Of a stretch of 10,456 nucleotides of DNA, positions 1 through 6,867 are shown in pieces; position 1 is the stretch's first letter; each line of letters begins with the position of its first letter. Origin of the DNA: Pseudomonadota bacterium (lineage in GTDB: Bacteria > Pseudomonadota > Gammaproteobacteria > Xanthomonadales > Rhodanobacteraceae); assembly GCA_023430685.1 (NCBI GenBank), contig JAEYZH010000173.1, positions 1 through 10,456 on the forward strand. Direction: 5' to 3'. Made by a program: the position numbers and the translations under genes. The notes below the pieces were generated by a model that was not told where the DNA came from, ran no database searches, and worked only from the letters and a program-made list of their open reading frames with translations.

Positions 1-162
1 GTCCGAGTCCGCGCCGCGCGTGGCCGCCGCCAGCGCGGCGCGAAACGCGTTGCGTTCGCCCGCGCGGTCGGCCGCGGCGAGCGGCGGCGCCGCCCAGGCG
101 AACACGACCAGCACGCCGGCGAGCGCGGGGAACAGGCGAAAACGACCTCGGGCAAACGGCAT
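1..162 (-). CDS. Exported protein, N-terminal fragment (possibly a soluble lytic murein transglycosylase)
   Basis: Only the first 54 codons are in the window; the gene runs off the left edge. Reading the minus strand from the ATG at 162, the product starts with an arginine-rich n-region (MPFARGRFR), a hydrophobic core (LFPALAGVLVVFAWAA) and a small-residue cleavage region ending near PLAAA, so a Sec signal peptide of about 30 residues is clear. The mature part begins DRAGERNAFRAALAAATRG, alpha-helical and rich in Ala and Arg. That start resembles the superhelical N-terminus of periplasmic Slt-type lytic transglycosylases of Xanthomonadales, but no catalytic domain is visible, so the function is a weak guess. 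The gene is divergent from the TonB receptor and shares its 185-bp upstream spacer. No strong ribosome binding site is visible. I am fairly sure it is a real exported-protein gene and unsure of its family. Confidence 0.6.
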   Translation of the reverse strand, partial: MPFARGRFRLFPALAGVLVVFAWAAPPLAAADRAGERNAFRAALAAATRGADSD

Positions 163-347
163 GCGGAAGCATCGCGGGAAGGGGCGCCCAGTCTAACGCC
201 AGCCCCTCCGCGCAGCCGATTGCGATCAAGCGCGCAGGATCGATCAAGAGTGCTAGCGAAAATTCAACCAATGTTTTACATTTTCTTGACACTCCCAACG
301 CAAGGGAGTCGCTGCGATGGCTTCCCACCCCTGAGGAGGTTCGTTTC
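163..347. promoter_or_regulatory. Divergent intergenic region with AT-rich patch and TTGACA
   Basis: This spacer separates the two divergent genes. Positions about 255-293 are clearly AT-rich against a GC-rich background and include GTTTTACATTTTCTTGACAC. A perfect -35 hexamer, TTGACA, lies at 286-291 on the plus strand. No good -10 follows at 16-18 bp; the nearest candidate, TGCGAT at 313-318, is 21 bp away. The promoter of the receptor gene is therefore probably in or near this patch, and may need an activator or use another sigma factor. The receptor's ribosome binding site, GAGGAGGT at 333-340, is close to ideal. I saw no convincing minus-strand promoter for the leftward gene. Confidence 0.4.
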
Positions 348-3203
348 ATGCACGCCCCTGGCAAGCACACCCCGCTGCATCGCGCGCTCGCGCTCGCTTG
401 TGCGGTCACCCTCTCCGCTCCCGTGCTGGCGCAGGACCGGGCCGGCGACGACACCCAGATGCTCGAAGCGATCGAAGTCACCGGGTCGCGAATCAAGAAG
501 GCGGAGATCGAAGGCCAGTCGCCGGTTCAGGTCGTCACCGCGGCGGATATCGAAGCGACGGGCCTGGGTTCGATCGGCGACGTGATCCAGCGTCTCTCGG
601 TCAGCGGCTCCTCGATCAACACGAAGTTCAACTCGGCCGGCAACTTCGGCTTCCCGCCCGACGGCGGCGGCGTCGGATCGGGTTCGACCACGGTCTCGCT
701 GCGCAACCTCGGCGCCAAGCGCACGTTGATCCTCGTCGACGGCCTGCGCTGGGTCAGCGAGTCGTCGGCCTCGGGCGTTTCCGCCGCGGTCGACCTCAAC
801 ACACTGCCCGCGAGCGCAGTCGACCGCATCGAGATCCTCACCGACGGCGCATCCTCGCTGTACGGTTCCGACGCGATCGCGGGCGTGATCAACATCATCA
901 CGAAGAAGAGCCAGGACGGTGGCGCCGCACGCCTCTACTTCGGCGACTACTCCACGGGCGACGGCTCGACCCAGCAGGCGAACGTGTCGCTCGGCGGACA
1001 GGGCGAGCGCTACGACTTCTTCGTCGACGTCAGCTATTACGACCAGGACCGGATCAGTTCGGGTGATTGGGAAAACTCGCGCTACGCGACCCCCGGCATC
1101 GGCGGCCAGGTGAATCCGGGCAGCTGGAGTTCGGCGACGCCGAATGGACGCTTCACGTTCGCGCCGGGAGACCCGACCAACGACTTCGGCGGCCTGTGTC
1201 CCGAAGATGGCGGCGCGACCTTCTGCAATCTCTCGGGCGATGGCCAGGGCGGCTTCCGTCCGTGGTCGAACGCCGAGCGCTTCAACTTCGCGCCGTACAA
1301 CCTGCTGCTTACGCCATCCGAGCGCAAGTCGCTGTTCGCGCAGGGCACCTATCGCCTCACCGATCGCGTCAGCTGGAACCTCAAGGGCACCTACACCCGG
1401 CGCGAATCGGTCAACCAGGCCGCGCCCGAGCCGATCTTCCTCGGCTCCGAAGCGGGCAGCGGCGGCCTCGCCGATTTCGTCGGCATCGACGCGAGCAATC
1501 CGTACAACCCGTTCGGGACGATCGCGCCCGAAGGTTCCTTCATCACGCGCCGTCCGGTCGAAGGCGGCCCGCGCGTGTTCGCGCAGGACGTCGACACCAG
1601 CTACTTCAGCACCGGCCTCAAGGGCGACTTCAACGTCGGCGAACGCCTGTTCTTCTGGGACGTGAACTTCGTCAGCGCCGAGAACAAGGCCACGCAGACC
1701 GTCAATGGCACCTACAACATTGCGCACATCCAGCGCGCGCTCGGCCCGGTCGACGAATGCACCGCGCCCTGCGTACCGCTGAACCTGTTTGGCGGCCCGG
1801 GTTCGATCACGCGCGAGATGCTCGACTACATCCTGTTCACCGAAACCGATCGCAGCCAGCAGAAGCTGACCGACTGGACGGCCAACATCTCGGGCGACCT
1901 GTTCCAGATGCCGGCCGGTGCACTCGCGTTCGCGGCAGGCTACGAGCATCGCAAGCAGAGTGGCTACTACACGCCCGACTCGATCGTGACCGCGGGCGAG
2001 TCGAACGGCGTGCCTTCGGGGCCGACCGAAGGCGAGTATTCGGTCAACGAGTACTACCTCGAGCTCAACGTGCCTTTGCTCGCGGACATGGCCGCGGTCA
2101 AGCGCCTCGACCTCAGCATCGCGTCGCGCTACTCGGACTACTCGAACTTCGGCGGCACCACCAACAACAAGTTCGGGCTGCGCTGGCAGGTTTCGGACGA
2201 CTTCACGTTGCGCAGCACCTGGGCCGAGGGATTCCGCGCGCCGTCGATCGGCGAACTGTTCGGAACCTTCTCGCGCTTCGATGCGCAGATCCAGGATCCC
2301 TGCAACGCGGCCACCGGCCAGACCGCGATCAACTGCGCGGCGCTCGGCGTGCCCGATCCGGAGAACTTCGAGCAGGCCAATTCGCAGATCTCGGTCGTGA
2401 CCGGCGGCAATCCGAACCTGCGACCCGAAGAAGCCACCAGCTTCACCGCGGGCGCGATCTACAGCCCCGACTGGGCCGCGAACAGCGCGTGGTCGCAGAA
2501 GCTCGATCTCGAACTGACCTACTACAGGATCAGCATCAGGGACGCGATCCAGGCGTCCGACGCGCAGACCCAGCTCGAGCGCTGCGTCGCGACGCTGGAT
2601 CCGGTGTTCTGCGACGGCATCGGGCGGTCCTCGGGTGGCAACATCAACCACTTCGACAACACGCTGTTCAACCTCGGGCGCGTCGAGACCAGGGGCGTCG
2701 ACTTCGGCGTGAACTGGCTCGGCAACGAGACCGGCATCGGCTCCTTCGGCGCGGGCCTGCAGCTGACCTGGCTCGACAGCTACCGGGCGGTCGCGACCGA
2801 CTCGGGCCTCGCCGAGCCGCGCGAACCCGGCATCGAGGTCGCCGACAGCGGCATGCCCGAGTGGCGCGCGACGGCACGCCTGAACTGGAACCTCGCGAGC
2901 TGGTCGGCCGGCTGGGTCGTGCGCTACCTGTCCGATCTCACCGAGCAGTGCGCGGGCGCGACCGGCTTCCCGGTCTGCGACGGGCCCGGAGACACGCACC
3001 ACCTGGGGGCGACGACCTACCATGACCTGCGCGCAAGCTGGACCGCGCCGACCGACCTGAAGCTCACGATCGCGGGCGGCATCAACAACGTGTTCGGCAA
3101 GGAGCCGCCGCTGTGCCTGAGCTGCTCGCTCAACGGCTACGACGCGTCGACCTATGACCTGCCGGGCCGCTTCAGCTACGTCGAGGCCAGCATCCGGTTC
3201 TGA
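348..3203 (+). CDS. TonB-dependent outer-membrane receptor
   Basis: The product is a 951-residue TonB-dependent transporter that would import a scarce substrate across the outer membrane using TonB-ExbBD energy. The ATG at 348 follows an ideal Shine-Dalgarno (GAGGAGGT) by 7 nt. Residues 1-28 form a signal peptide cut after VLA. A TonB-box-like stretch, LEAIEVTGSRI, lies at 39-49. The plug, about 45-190, carries the family motifs VSLRNLGAKRTLILVDGLRW and VDRIEILTDGASSLYGSDA. The remaining ~760 residues alternate as in a 22-strand barrel, and the chain ends ...YVEASIRF with the terminal Phe needed for BAM recognition. There is no N-terminal STN signalling domain. The mature protein has twelve cysteines in six close pairs: 284/293, 471/475, 652/663, 746/755, 868/877 and 923/926. 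No neighbouring gene reveals the substrate. Family assignment is secure; substrate is unknown. Confidence 0.96.
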   Translation: MHAPGKHTPLHRALALACAVTLSAPVLAQDRAGDDTQMLEAIEVTGSRIKKAEIEGQSPVQVVTAADIEATGLGSIGDVIQRLSVSGSSINTKFNSAGNFGFPPDGGGVGSGSTTVSLRNLGAKRTLILVDGLRWVSESSASGVSAAVDLNTLPASAVDRIEILTDGASSLYGSDAIAGVINIITKKSQDGGAARLYFGDYSTGDGSTQQANVSLGGQGERYDFFVDVSYYDQDRISSGDWENSRYATPGIGGQVNPGSWSSATPNGRFTFAPGDPTNDFGGLCPEDGGATFCNLSGDGQGGFRPWSNAERFNFAPYNLLLTPSERKSLFAQGTYRLTDRVSWNLKGTYTRRESVNQAAPEPIFLGSEAGSGGLADFVGIDASNPYNPFGTIAPEGSFITRRPVEGGPRVFAQDVDTSYFSTGLKGDFNVGERLFFWDVNFVSAENKATQTVNGTYNIAHIQRALGPVDECTAPCVPLNLFGGPGSITREMLDYILFTETDRSQQKLTDWTANISGDLFQMPAGALAFAAGYEHRKQSGYYTPDSIVTAGESNGVPSGPTEGEYSVNEYYLELNVPLLADMAAVKRLDLSIASRYSDYSNFGGTTNNKFGLRWQVSDDFTLRSTWAEGFRAPSIGELFGTFSRFDAQIQDPCNAATGQTAINCAALGVPDPENFEQANSQISVVTGGNPNLRPEEATSFTAGAIYSPDWAANSAWSQKLDLELTYYRISIRDAIQASDAQTQLERCVATLDPVFCDGIGRSSGGNINHFDNTLFNLGRVETRGVDFGVNWLGNETGIGSFGAGLQLTWLDSYRAVATDSGLAEPREPGIEVADSGMPEWRATARLNWNLASWSAGWVVRYLSDLTEQCAGATGFPVCDGPGDTHHLGATTYHDLRASWTAPTDLKLTIAGGINNVFGKEPPLCLSCSLNGYDASTYDLPGRFSYVEASIRF

Positions 3204-3232
3204 GGCCGCGCAACGATCGGGGAGGGGGAGGA

Positions 3233-3261
3233 GGGGGCCGCTTCGGCGGCCCCCTTTTTTT
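3233..3261 (+). terminator. Rho-independent terminator of the TonB receptor gene
   Basis: A perfect 9-bp stem, GGGGGCCGC (3233-3241) pairing with GCGGCCCCC (3246-3254), closes an extra-stable TTCG tetraloop. Seven T residues follow (3255-3261). It starts 29 nt after the receptor stop codon. The T-run is on the plus strand only, so it is not symmetrical and would not end the converging minus-strand transcript efficiently. Confidence 0.95.
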
Positions 3262-3449
3262 GGCGTGCCGGAACGGAAGCCCGGACCGAAACGTGGAAAC
3301 ACCACGTGCGCGAAGCAAACGAGGAAAGACGCAGGACCAATCGGGCGCGCGCCGCGTCCAGCGCTGGATCAATTGCCGTCGACACGGAACACCTCTGGCA
3401 CACGGAGAGGCGCATCGACGCACCCTGCTCTCCTCGGCGTGCTTCGTGT
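3262..3449. other. Convergent intergenic spacer with weak hairpins
   Basis: No gene is seen in this 188-bp spacer between the converging receptor and EEP genes. It holds two small inverted repeats: ACGTGG/CCACGT at 3291-3296 and 3302-3307 with a 5-nt loop, and CCTCT/AGAGG at 3392-3396 and 3406-3410. On the minus strand the first hairpin is followed by only a short T-run (TT then CGG), so it could be a weak terminator for the leftward unit, but this is far from certain. Confidence 0.3.
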
Positions 3450-4298
3450 TCAGTCCTTGGCTTGCTCGCCTTCCGCAGCGACCGCTTCGGGCCCGGGCGC
3501 GGCGGCGGGTTCGCGGGAATCGGGCAGGCGCACGCTCGCGGCGATCGGCAGGTGGTCGGAGACCGGGTGCGGCACGACCCAGCGCTTTTCGACCTGCATC
3601 GAATCGGACACGAGGATGTGGTCGAGCGCGCGCGTCGGGCGCCAGCTCGGGAAGGTCGCGGGCGAATCGTCGGGCGGGCGAAGCGAGGTCCGCTCGTACA
3701 GGCGTTCGAGGTCGCGTCCGTGCGCGGCACAGTTGAGGTCGCCCATCAGCACCACGTTCGGATGCTTGTCGATGAGCTCGGCGAGGAAGGCAAGCTGGCG
3801 CGCGCGCGCCGCCTGGCCGAGCGAGAGGTGCGCGATCACGACGACGAGTTCGTTCGCACCGTCACCGAACCGCGTCCAGAGTGCGCCGCGACCCGGGATG
3901 CGACCCGGCAGCGGATAATCGAGCACCTCCTTCGGCTGCCAGCGCGCGAGCAGGCCATTGCTCGACGTCGCGAGGCGCGACACGCGCCGGTTCGGCTGGT
4001 GCGTCCAGTACGGGAATTCGGCCGCTTCGGCGAGATACTGGGTCTGGTTGAGGAAGCCCGAACGCAAGCTGCCCGCGTCGGCTTCCTGCAGACCGACGAG
4101 GTCGAACGCGCCGATCACCCGCGCGAGTCCGTCGAGGTTCTCGCGCTTGCCGTGCGGCAGCACATGCTTCCAGCTCTGGGTGACGTAATCGCGGTAGCCG
4201 CGCATGCTGCCACCCGCGAGGATGTTGCAGCTCAGGAGTTGCAGGCTGCGCGAACTGCTGCCGAGTTCGCGATCGGGCGGGACGCCGGTCTGGCTCAT
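3450..4298 (-). CDS. Endonuclease/exonuclease/phosphatase (EEP) family protein
   Basis: The 282-residue product has the complete metal-dependent EEP (exonuclease III/DNase I-like) signature: CNI with Asn25, QEAD with Glu72, HLSLG with His157, GDLN with Asp187 and Asn189, LDHILVS at 225-231, and SDHLP with Asp248-His249. All residues expected for Mg-dependent phosphodiester or phosphomonoester hydrolysis are present. It has no signal peptide, so it should be cytoplasmic. After about residue 260 the chain ends in a Pro/Ala/Glu-rich tail that looks disordered. The substrate is unknown; the superfamily covers nucleases and inositol or lipid phosphatases. It is last in the minus-strand unit, 131 nt after dsbA. 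An EEP gene beside dsbA and cytochrome c4 is also what I recall from Pseudomonas, which suggests conserved linkage. The ATG has only a weak ribosome binding site, so the exact start is less certain. Confidence 0.9.
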   Translation of the reverse strand: MSQTGVPPDRELGSSSRSLQLLSCNILAGGSMRGYRDYVTQSWKHVLPHGKRENLDGLARVIGAFDLVGLQEADAGSLRSGFLNQTQYLAEAAEFPYWTHQPNRRVSRLATSSNGLLARWQPKEVLDYPLPGRIPGRGALWTRFGDGANELVVVIAHLSLGQAARARQLAFLAELIDKHPNVVLMGDLNCAAHGRDLERLYERTSLRPPDDSPATFPSWRPTRALDHILVSDSMQVEKRWVVPHPVSDHLPIAASVRLPDSREPAAAPGPEAVAAEGEQAKD

Positions 4299-4429
4299 GC
4301 AGACGAGGCTAGCATGCGCTTCCTGAGCAGATGCTCAGCCGCACGGCGGTTCGAGGGCATCTGCGCGCCGGCGGGTGCGAGCAACCGCGCGCGGCGACGG
4401 CTCGCGCCGCCCGCGCGCCCGATCTCGCA
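4299..4429 (-). other. dsbA-EEP spacer with small hairpin
   Basis: This 131-bp GC-rich spacer has no gene. An inverted repeat CTGAGC (4323-4328)/GCTCAG (4333-4338) with a 4-nt loop lies 25-40 nt ahead of the EEP start codon on the minus strand. It could influence translation of the EEP gene, but it is short and may be chance. Confidence 0.25.
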
Positions 4430-5089
4430 TCACTTCGCCTTCGGCGCCTTGGCCGCAGCATGTTCCTTCTCGACGAGCCAACCGACCAGCTCGAGCATCT
4501 GCGCATAGCCGCCGGCGCTCGCGCCGCTGGTGCGGTACTTGCCGTTGACGATCAGCGTCGGCGTGCCGTCGACGCCCGCATCGCGCACGACCTGCATCGA
4601 GCGCGACAGCTTGCTTTCGACCTCGAACGATCCCGAGGCCGCGAGGAACTTCGGCCGTTCGACGCCATGCTGCGAATAGAACACCGCGAGGTCGTCGAGC
4701 GAGCGGATCGGCGCATGGTCGCGGTGCAGCGCGTCGAACAGCGCCTGGTGCGTCGCGTCGAGCACGCCGAGGGACTGCGCGGTGTAGAACGCGCGCGCGT
4801 ACGGTTCCCACTGCGCGTTGAAGATCGCGGGCATGTACTCGAAGCTCGCGTAGTCGGGCAGCGACTGCTTGAGCTGCTCCGCATACGGCTGGAAGTTCGC
4901 GCAGTGCGAACACGCGTAGGAGAATACTTCGAGCACTTCGATCTTGTCGCCGCTCGCGGTCGGAATCGCGGGATCGATCGGGAAATAGTGCTTGCCCGCT
5001 TCCCATGCAGGGGCGGCGGCAGGTTCGGCGGCGAGCGCGCAGGTCGCCGCGAACGCGCCGGCGAGCAGGATGGCAAGGTGCTTCAGCAT
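4430..5089 (-). CDS. dsbA: Periplasmic thiol:disulfide oxidoreductase DsbA (CSHC type)
   Basis: The 219-residue product is a DsbA-family protein expected to introduce disulfides into exported proteins and to be reoxidised by DsbB, which is not in this window. Residues 1-20 are a signal peptide (cleavage after ALA). The mature chain has the thioredoxin core strand KIEVLEVFSYAC, active site Cys60-Ser-His-Cys63 following FSYA, an inserted helical domain, and the cis-proline loop GTPTL with Pro177, followed by VNGKYRTSG. Length is normal for DsbA. The last residues (AAAKAPKAK) are a short basic tail. It lies 47 nt behind the other DsbA paralogue in the same orientation, so the two are almost certainly co-transcribed. 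The active-site dipeptide Ser-His differs from the Pro-His of E. coli DsbA and from Pro-Ala in its neighbour, so its redox potential probably differs too; that is inference. Confidence 0.93.
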   Translation of the reverse strand: MLKHLAILLAGAFAATCALAAEPAAAPAWEAGKHYFPIDPAIPTASGDKIEVLEVFSYACSHCANFQPYAEQLKQSLPDYASFEYMPAIFNAQWEPYARAFYTAQSLGVLDATHQALFDALHRDHAPIRSLDDLAVFYSQHGVERPKFLAASGSFEVESKLSRSMQVVRDAGVDGTPTLIVNGKYRTSGASAGGYAQMLELVGWLVEKEHAAAKAPKAK

Positions 5090-5136
5090 GGTCGTCTTCC
5101 CGGGGCAGGGTGGCGGATGGGGTTCGGCGCTGCGCG

Positions 5137-5811
5137 TTACTGGACCGCGCTTTCCTTCTCGATGAGGAACAGCACGAGTGGCACGATCTTGTCTGCGCCA
5201 CCGGCCGACTGCGCGGTCAGGCGATACTTGCCGGCGACGACGAGGGTCGGCGTCGAGTCCACGCCATACGCACGCAGCATCGCATCGGCGCGCTTCATCT
5301 TCGCGTTGACCGCGAACGAATTGGCGGCGCCGAGCGCGTCCTCGTAGCTGACGCCGTACTGGGTGTAGTACTTGGCGACGTCCTCGATCGAGGGCATCGG
5401 GTTCAGCGGCCGGCGGGTCTTCGGATCGGAGATGCGCAACGCGCCGTCGTCGTTCCAGACCGCGCCGAACATCGCCTTGTGCGAACGATCGACGATGCCG
5501 AGTGCCTGCGCGGCGTAGTACGCGCGCTGGAACACCGGCCAGTTCTCGTCCGGGCGGAACGATGCGGGAAGGTGCACGAGCGCGGCGTTCGCCGGCAGCG
5601 CGGCCTCGAGCTTGCGCATCGTCGGCTCGAAGAAGTTGCAGGCGGGGCAGGCGTAGGAAAACACCTCCACCACTTCGACCTTGTCGCCGGTCGTGGTCGG
5701 CTGCGGCGGCTCGACCGGGAACCAGTGGGTGCCGGCCACGAACGGATCGGCGGCGCTGGCCGCGCCGGCCAGGGAAAGCCCGAACAGCAGGGCGGCAAGT
5801 CGCTTGGACAT
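5137..5811 (-). CDS. dsbA: Periplasmic thiol:disulfide oxidoreductase DsbA (CPAC type)
   Basis: The 224-residue product is a second DsbA-family protein. The open frame extends upstream to 5892, but I chose the ATG at 5811: it is preceded by GGAG with 6-nt spacing and begins a clean signal peptide, MSKRLAALLFGLSLAGAASA, cut after residue 20. The mature protein has KVEVVEVFSYAC, active site Cys55-Pro-Ala-Cys58, and cis-proline loop STPTL with Pro188. Compared with the downstream paralogue it carries an extra segment (ISDPKTRRPLNPMPS) before the SIEDVAKYY helix, in the region that borders the substrate groove. The pair clearly arose by duplication: both share FPxxP, GDKxEVxEVFSYAC and TPTLxVxGKYR. 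It lies 94 nt downstream of cytochrome c4 in the same orientation. From memory, Xylella and Xanthomonas also carry dsbA in tandem. Family assignment is secure; the division of labour is not known. Confidence 0.93.
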   Translation of the reverse strand: MSKRLAALLFGLSLAGAASAADPFVAGTHWFPVEPPQPTTTGDKVEVVEVFSYACPACNFFEPTMRKLEAALPANAALVHLPASFRPDENWPVFQRAYYAAQALGIVDRSHKAMFGAVWNDDGALRISDPKTRRPLNPMPSIEDVAKYYTQYGVSYEDALGAANSFAVNAKMKRADAMLRAYGVDSTPTLVVAGKYRLTAQSAGGADKIVPLVLFLIEKESAVQ

Positions 5812-5836
5812 CAGGATCTCCGGTCGAATCGCGGGC

Positions 5837-5890
5837 GCGCGCCGCCCGAAGCGGCGCGCAGTCTCGATCGCGACCGCTGAATGCGGTCGC
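5837..5890 (-). other. Two tandem hairpins in the cytochrome c4-dsbA spacer
   Basis: Two perfect inverted repeats fill most of the 94-bp spacer. The first met by minus-strand transcription has arms 5870-5877 and 5883-5890 (GCGACCGC/GCGGTCGC, 8 bp, 5-nt loop) and begins 15 nt past the cytochrome stop codon. The second has arms 5837-5845 and 5851-5859 (GCGCGCCGC/GCGGCGCGC, 9 bp, 5-nt loop). Neither is followed by a T-run, so complete intrinsic termination is unlikely. They are better candidates for partial attenuation, RNA processing, or 3'-end stabilisation of the cytochrome mRNA. Confidence 0.65.
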
Positions 5891-5905
5891 AACCGGGGGC
5901 TTGGA

Positions 5906-6685
5906 TCACGGAGCGGCCGTGCGGGTTCCCGACTGCGCCGCGTGCAGGCCTTCGACGTAGGACGCGACCGCGGCGATGTCGGCCTCGCTGAGGCGGCCCG
6001 CGATGTCCGGCATGATCTTCGCGTTGAGGTCGCTGCCCCAGGTCGTGCCGTTCTTCCACTCGGTCAGCTTCGCCGCGACGTAGTCGGTCCACTGGCCGCC
6101 GAGGTGCGGGTAGCCGGCGCCGGCCATGCCGCCGCCTGCGGGCCCGTGGCAAGCCATGCAGGCCGGAACGCCGAGTTTCGCGTCGCCGCCGCGGTACAGC
6201 GCCTGGCCGCGCTCGAGCAGCGCGTCGTCGGCGACGCCGGGCGAGGGCGACTTGGTCGCGTAGAACGCGCCGAGGTCGTGCATGTCCTGCGCGCTCAGCG
6301 TGCTCGCGAACCCGAGCATGATCGGGTTCTGGCGATGCATGTGCTTGAACAGCGCGAGTTGGCGCGCGATGTAGGCCTCGTTCTGGCCCGCGAGCTTGGG
6401 ATACTGCGGATCGGTCGAATTGCCGTCCATGCCGTGGCAGGCCGCGCAGACCGCGGACTTGGTTTCGCCCGCAGCCGCGTCGCCGACCAGCAGCGCGTCG
6501 GCTGGATCGAGCGGCGTCGCAGCCGGGGCGGTGGCGGGCGCGGCAGCGGCGGCCGGGGCCTCGGCGGTCGTGGCCGGATCCGCCGCCGGCGCTGCAGGAT
6601 CTGCCGGCGCCTGCGCGAGCGCCATGCCGGAAGCCAGCGCGCACAGCGCCATCAGACAGTGAACATGGACGCGCCGAAAGCTCAT
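5906..6685 (-). CDS. Dihaem cytochrome c4
   Basis: The 259-residue product is a periplasmic dihaem electron carrier of the cytochrome c4 family, which passes electrons towards cytochrome c oxidases. Residues 1-24 are a signal peptide (cleavage after ALA). Haem-binding motifs are CAACH at 80-84 and CMACH at 176-180, in two homologous halves; likely axial methionines are Met123 (NPIM) and Met225 (AKIM). The repeated PKLAGQ and PHLGGQ motifs of c4 halves are present. Between signal peptide and first haem domain is an unusual low-complexity Ala/Pro/Thr linker (about residues 26-60), which makes the protein roughly 40-50 residues longer than I expect for c4. It is first in the minus-strand unit with two dsbA genes and the EEP gene, behind a good promoter. 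The ATG follows a GGAG at 8 nt. Haem attachment needs reduced CxxCH cysteines, so proximity to DsbA is biologically sensible. Confidence 0.94.
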   Translation of the reverse strand: MSFRRVHVHCLMALCALASGMALAQAPADPAAPAADPATTAEAPAAAAAPATAPAATPLDPADALLVGDAAAGETKSAVCAACHGMDGNSTDPQYPKLAGQNEAYIARQLALFKHMHRQNPIMLGFASTLSAQDMHDLGAFYATKSPSPGVADDALLERGQALYRGGDAKLGVPACMACHGPAGGGMAGAGYPHLGGQWTDYVAAKLTEWKNGTTWGSDLNAKIMPDIAGRLSEADIAAVASYVEGLHAAQSGTRTAAP

Positions 6686-6759
6686 ACACTCGCTCCGCAG
6701 ATTCTTGGGATGGCGGCTGCATTGGCGGCGCGGGGATACGCCGACTGCGCAATCGCGGA

Positions 6760-6789
6760 ATTATCCCCCGCGCGCCCAAAAGCGGTCAA
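6760..6789 (-). promoter_or_regulatory. Sigma70-type promoter for the cytochrome c4-dsbA-dsbA-EEP unit
   Basis: On the minus strand, TTGACC (6789-6784; 5 of 6 to consensus) and GATAAT (6765-6760; 5 of 6) are separated by 18 bp. Transcription would start near 6753, giving a leader of about 68 nt before the cytochrome ATG. It is the best core promoter in the window. It lies in the 182-bp divergent spacer shared with engB, for which I saw no comparably good plus-strand promoter. Confidence 0.6.
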
Positions 6790-6867
6790 ACCCGCCGTTC
6801 GCCGCCCCGCGCACCGCTCCATCGCCCGCGCAGCCGCGACAGCGAGCCGCACCCACATGGATTTCCG

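Noticed and set aside
276..3305. A 1009-codon open frame antisense to the TonB receptor
   Set aside because: It mirrors the receptor gene, has low-complexity Arg/Ala/Val/Glu composition with no recognisable motif, no signal peptide and no start context. Long antisense frames are expected in high-GC genes with strong third-position bias.
4430..5089. The CSHC DsbA as a lipoprotein because of Cys17 in its leader
   Set aside because: The residues before Cys17 (AAT) do not make a lipobox, and a normal signal peptidase I site follows at ALA.
5812..5892. A 27-codon N-terminal extension of the CPAC DsbA
   Set aside because: The extension would put an Arg-rich stretch ahead of a perfect signal peptide and lies over the intergenic hairpins; the ATG at 5811 has its own ribosome binding site.
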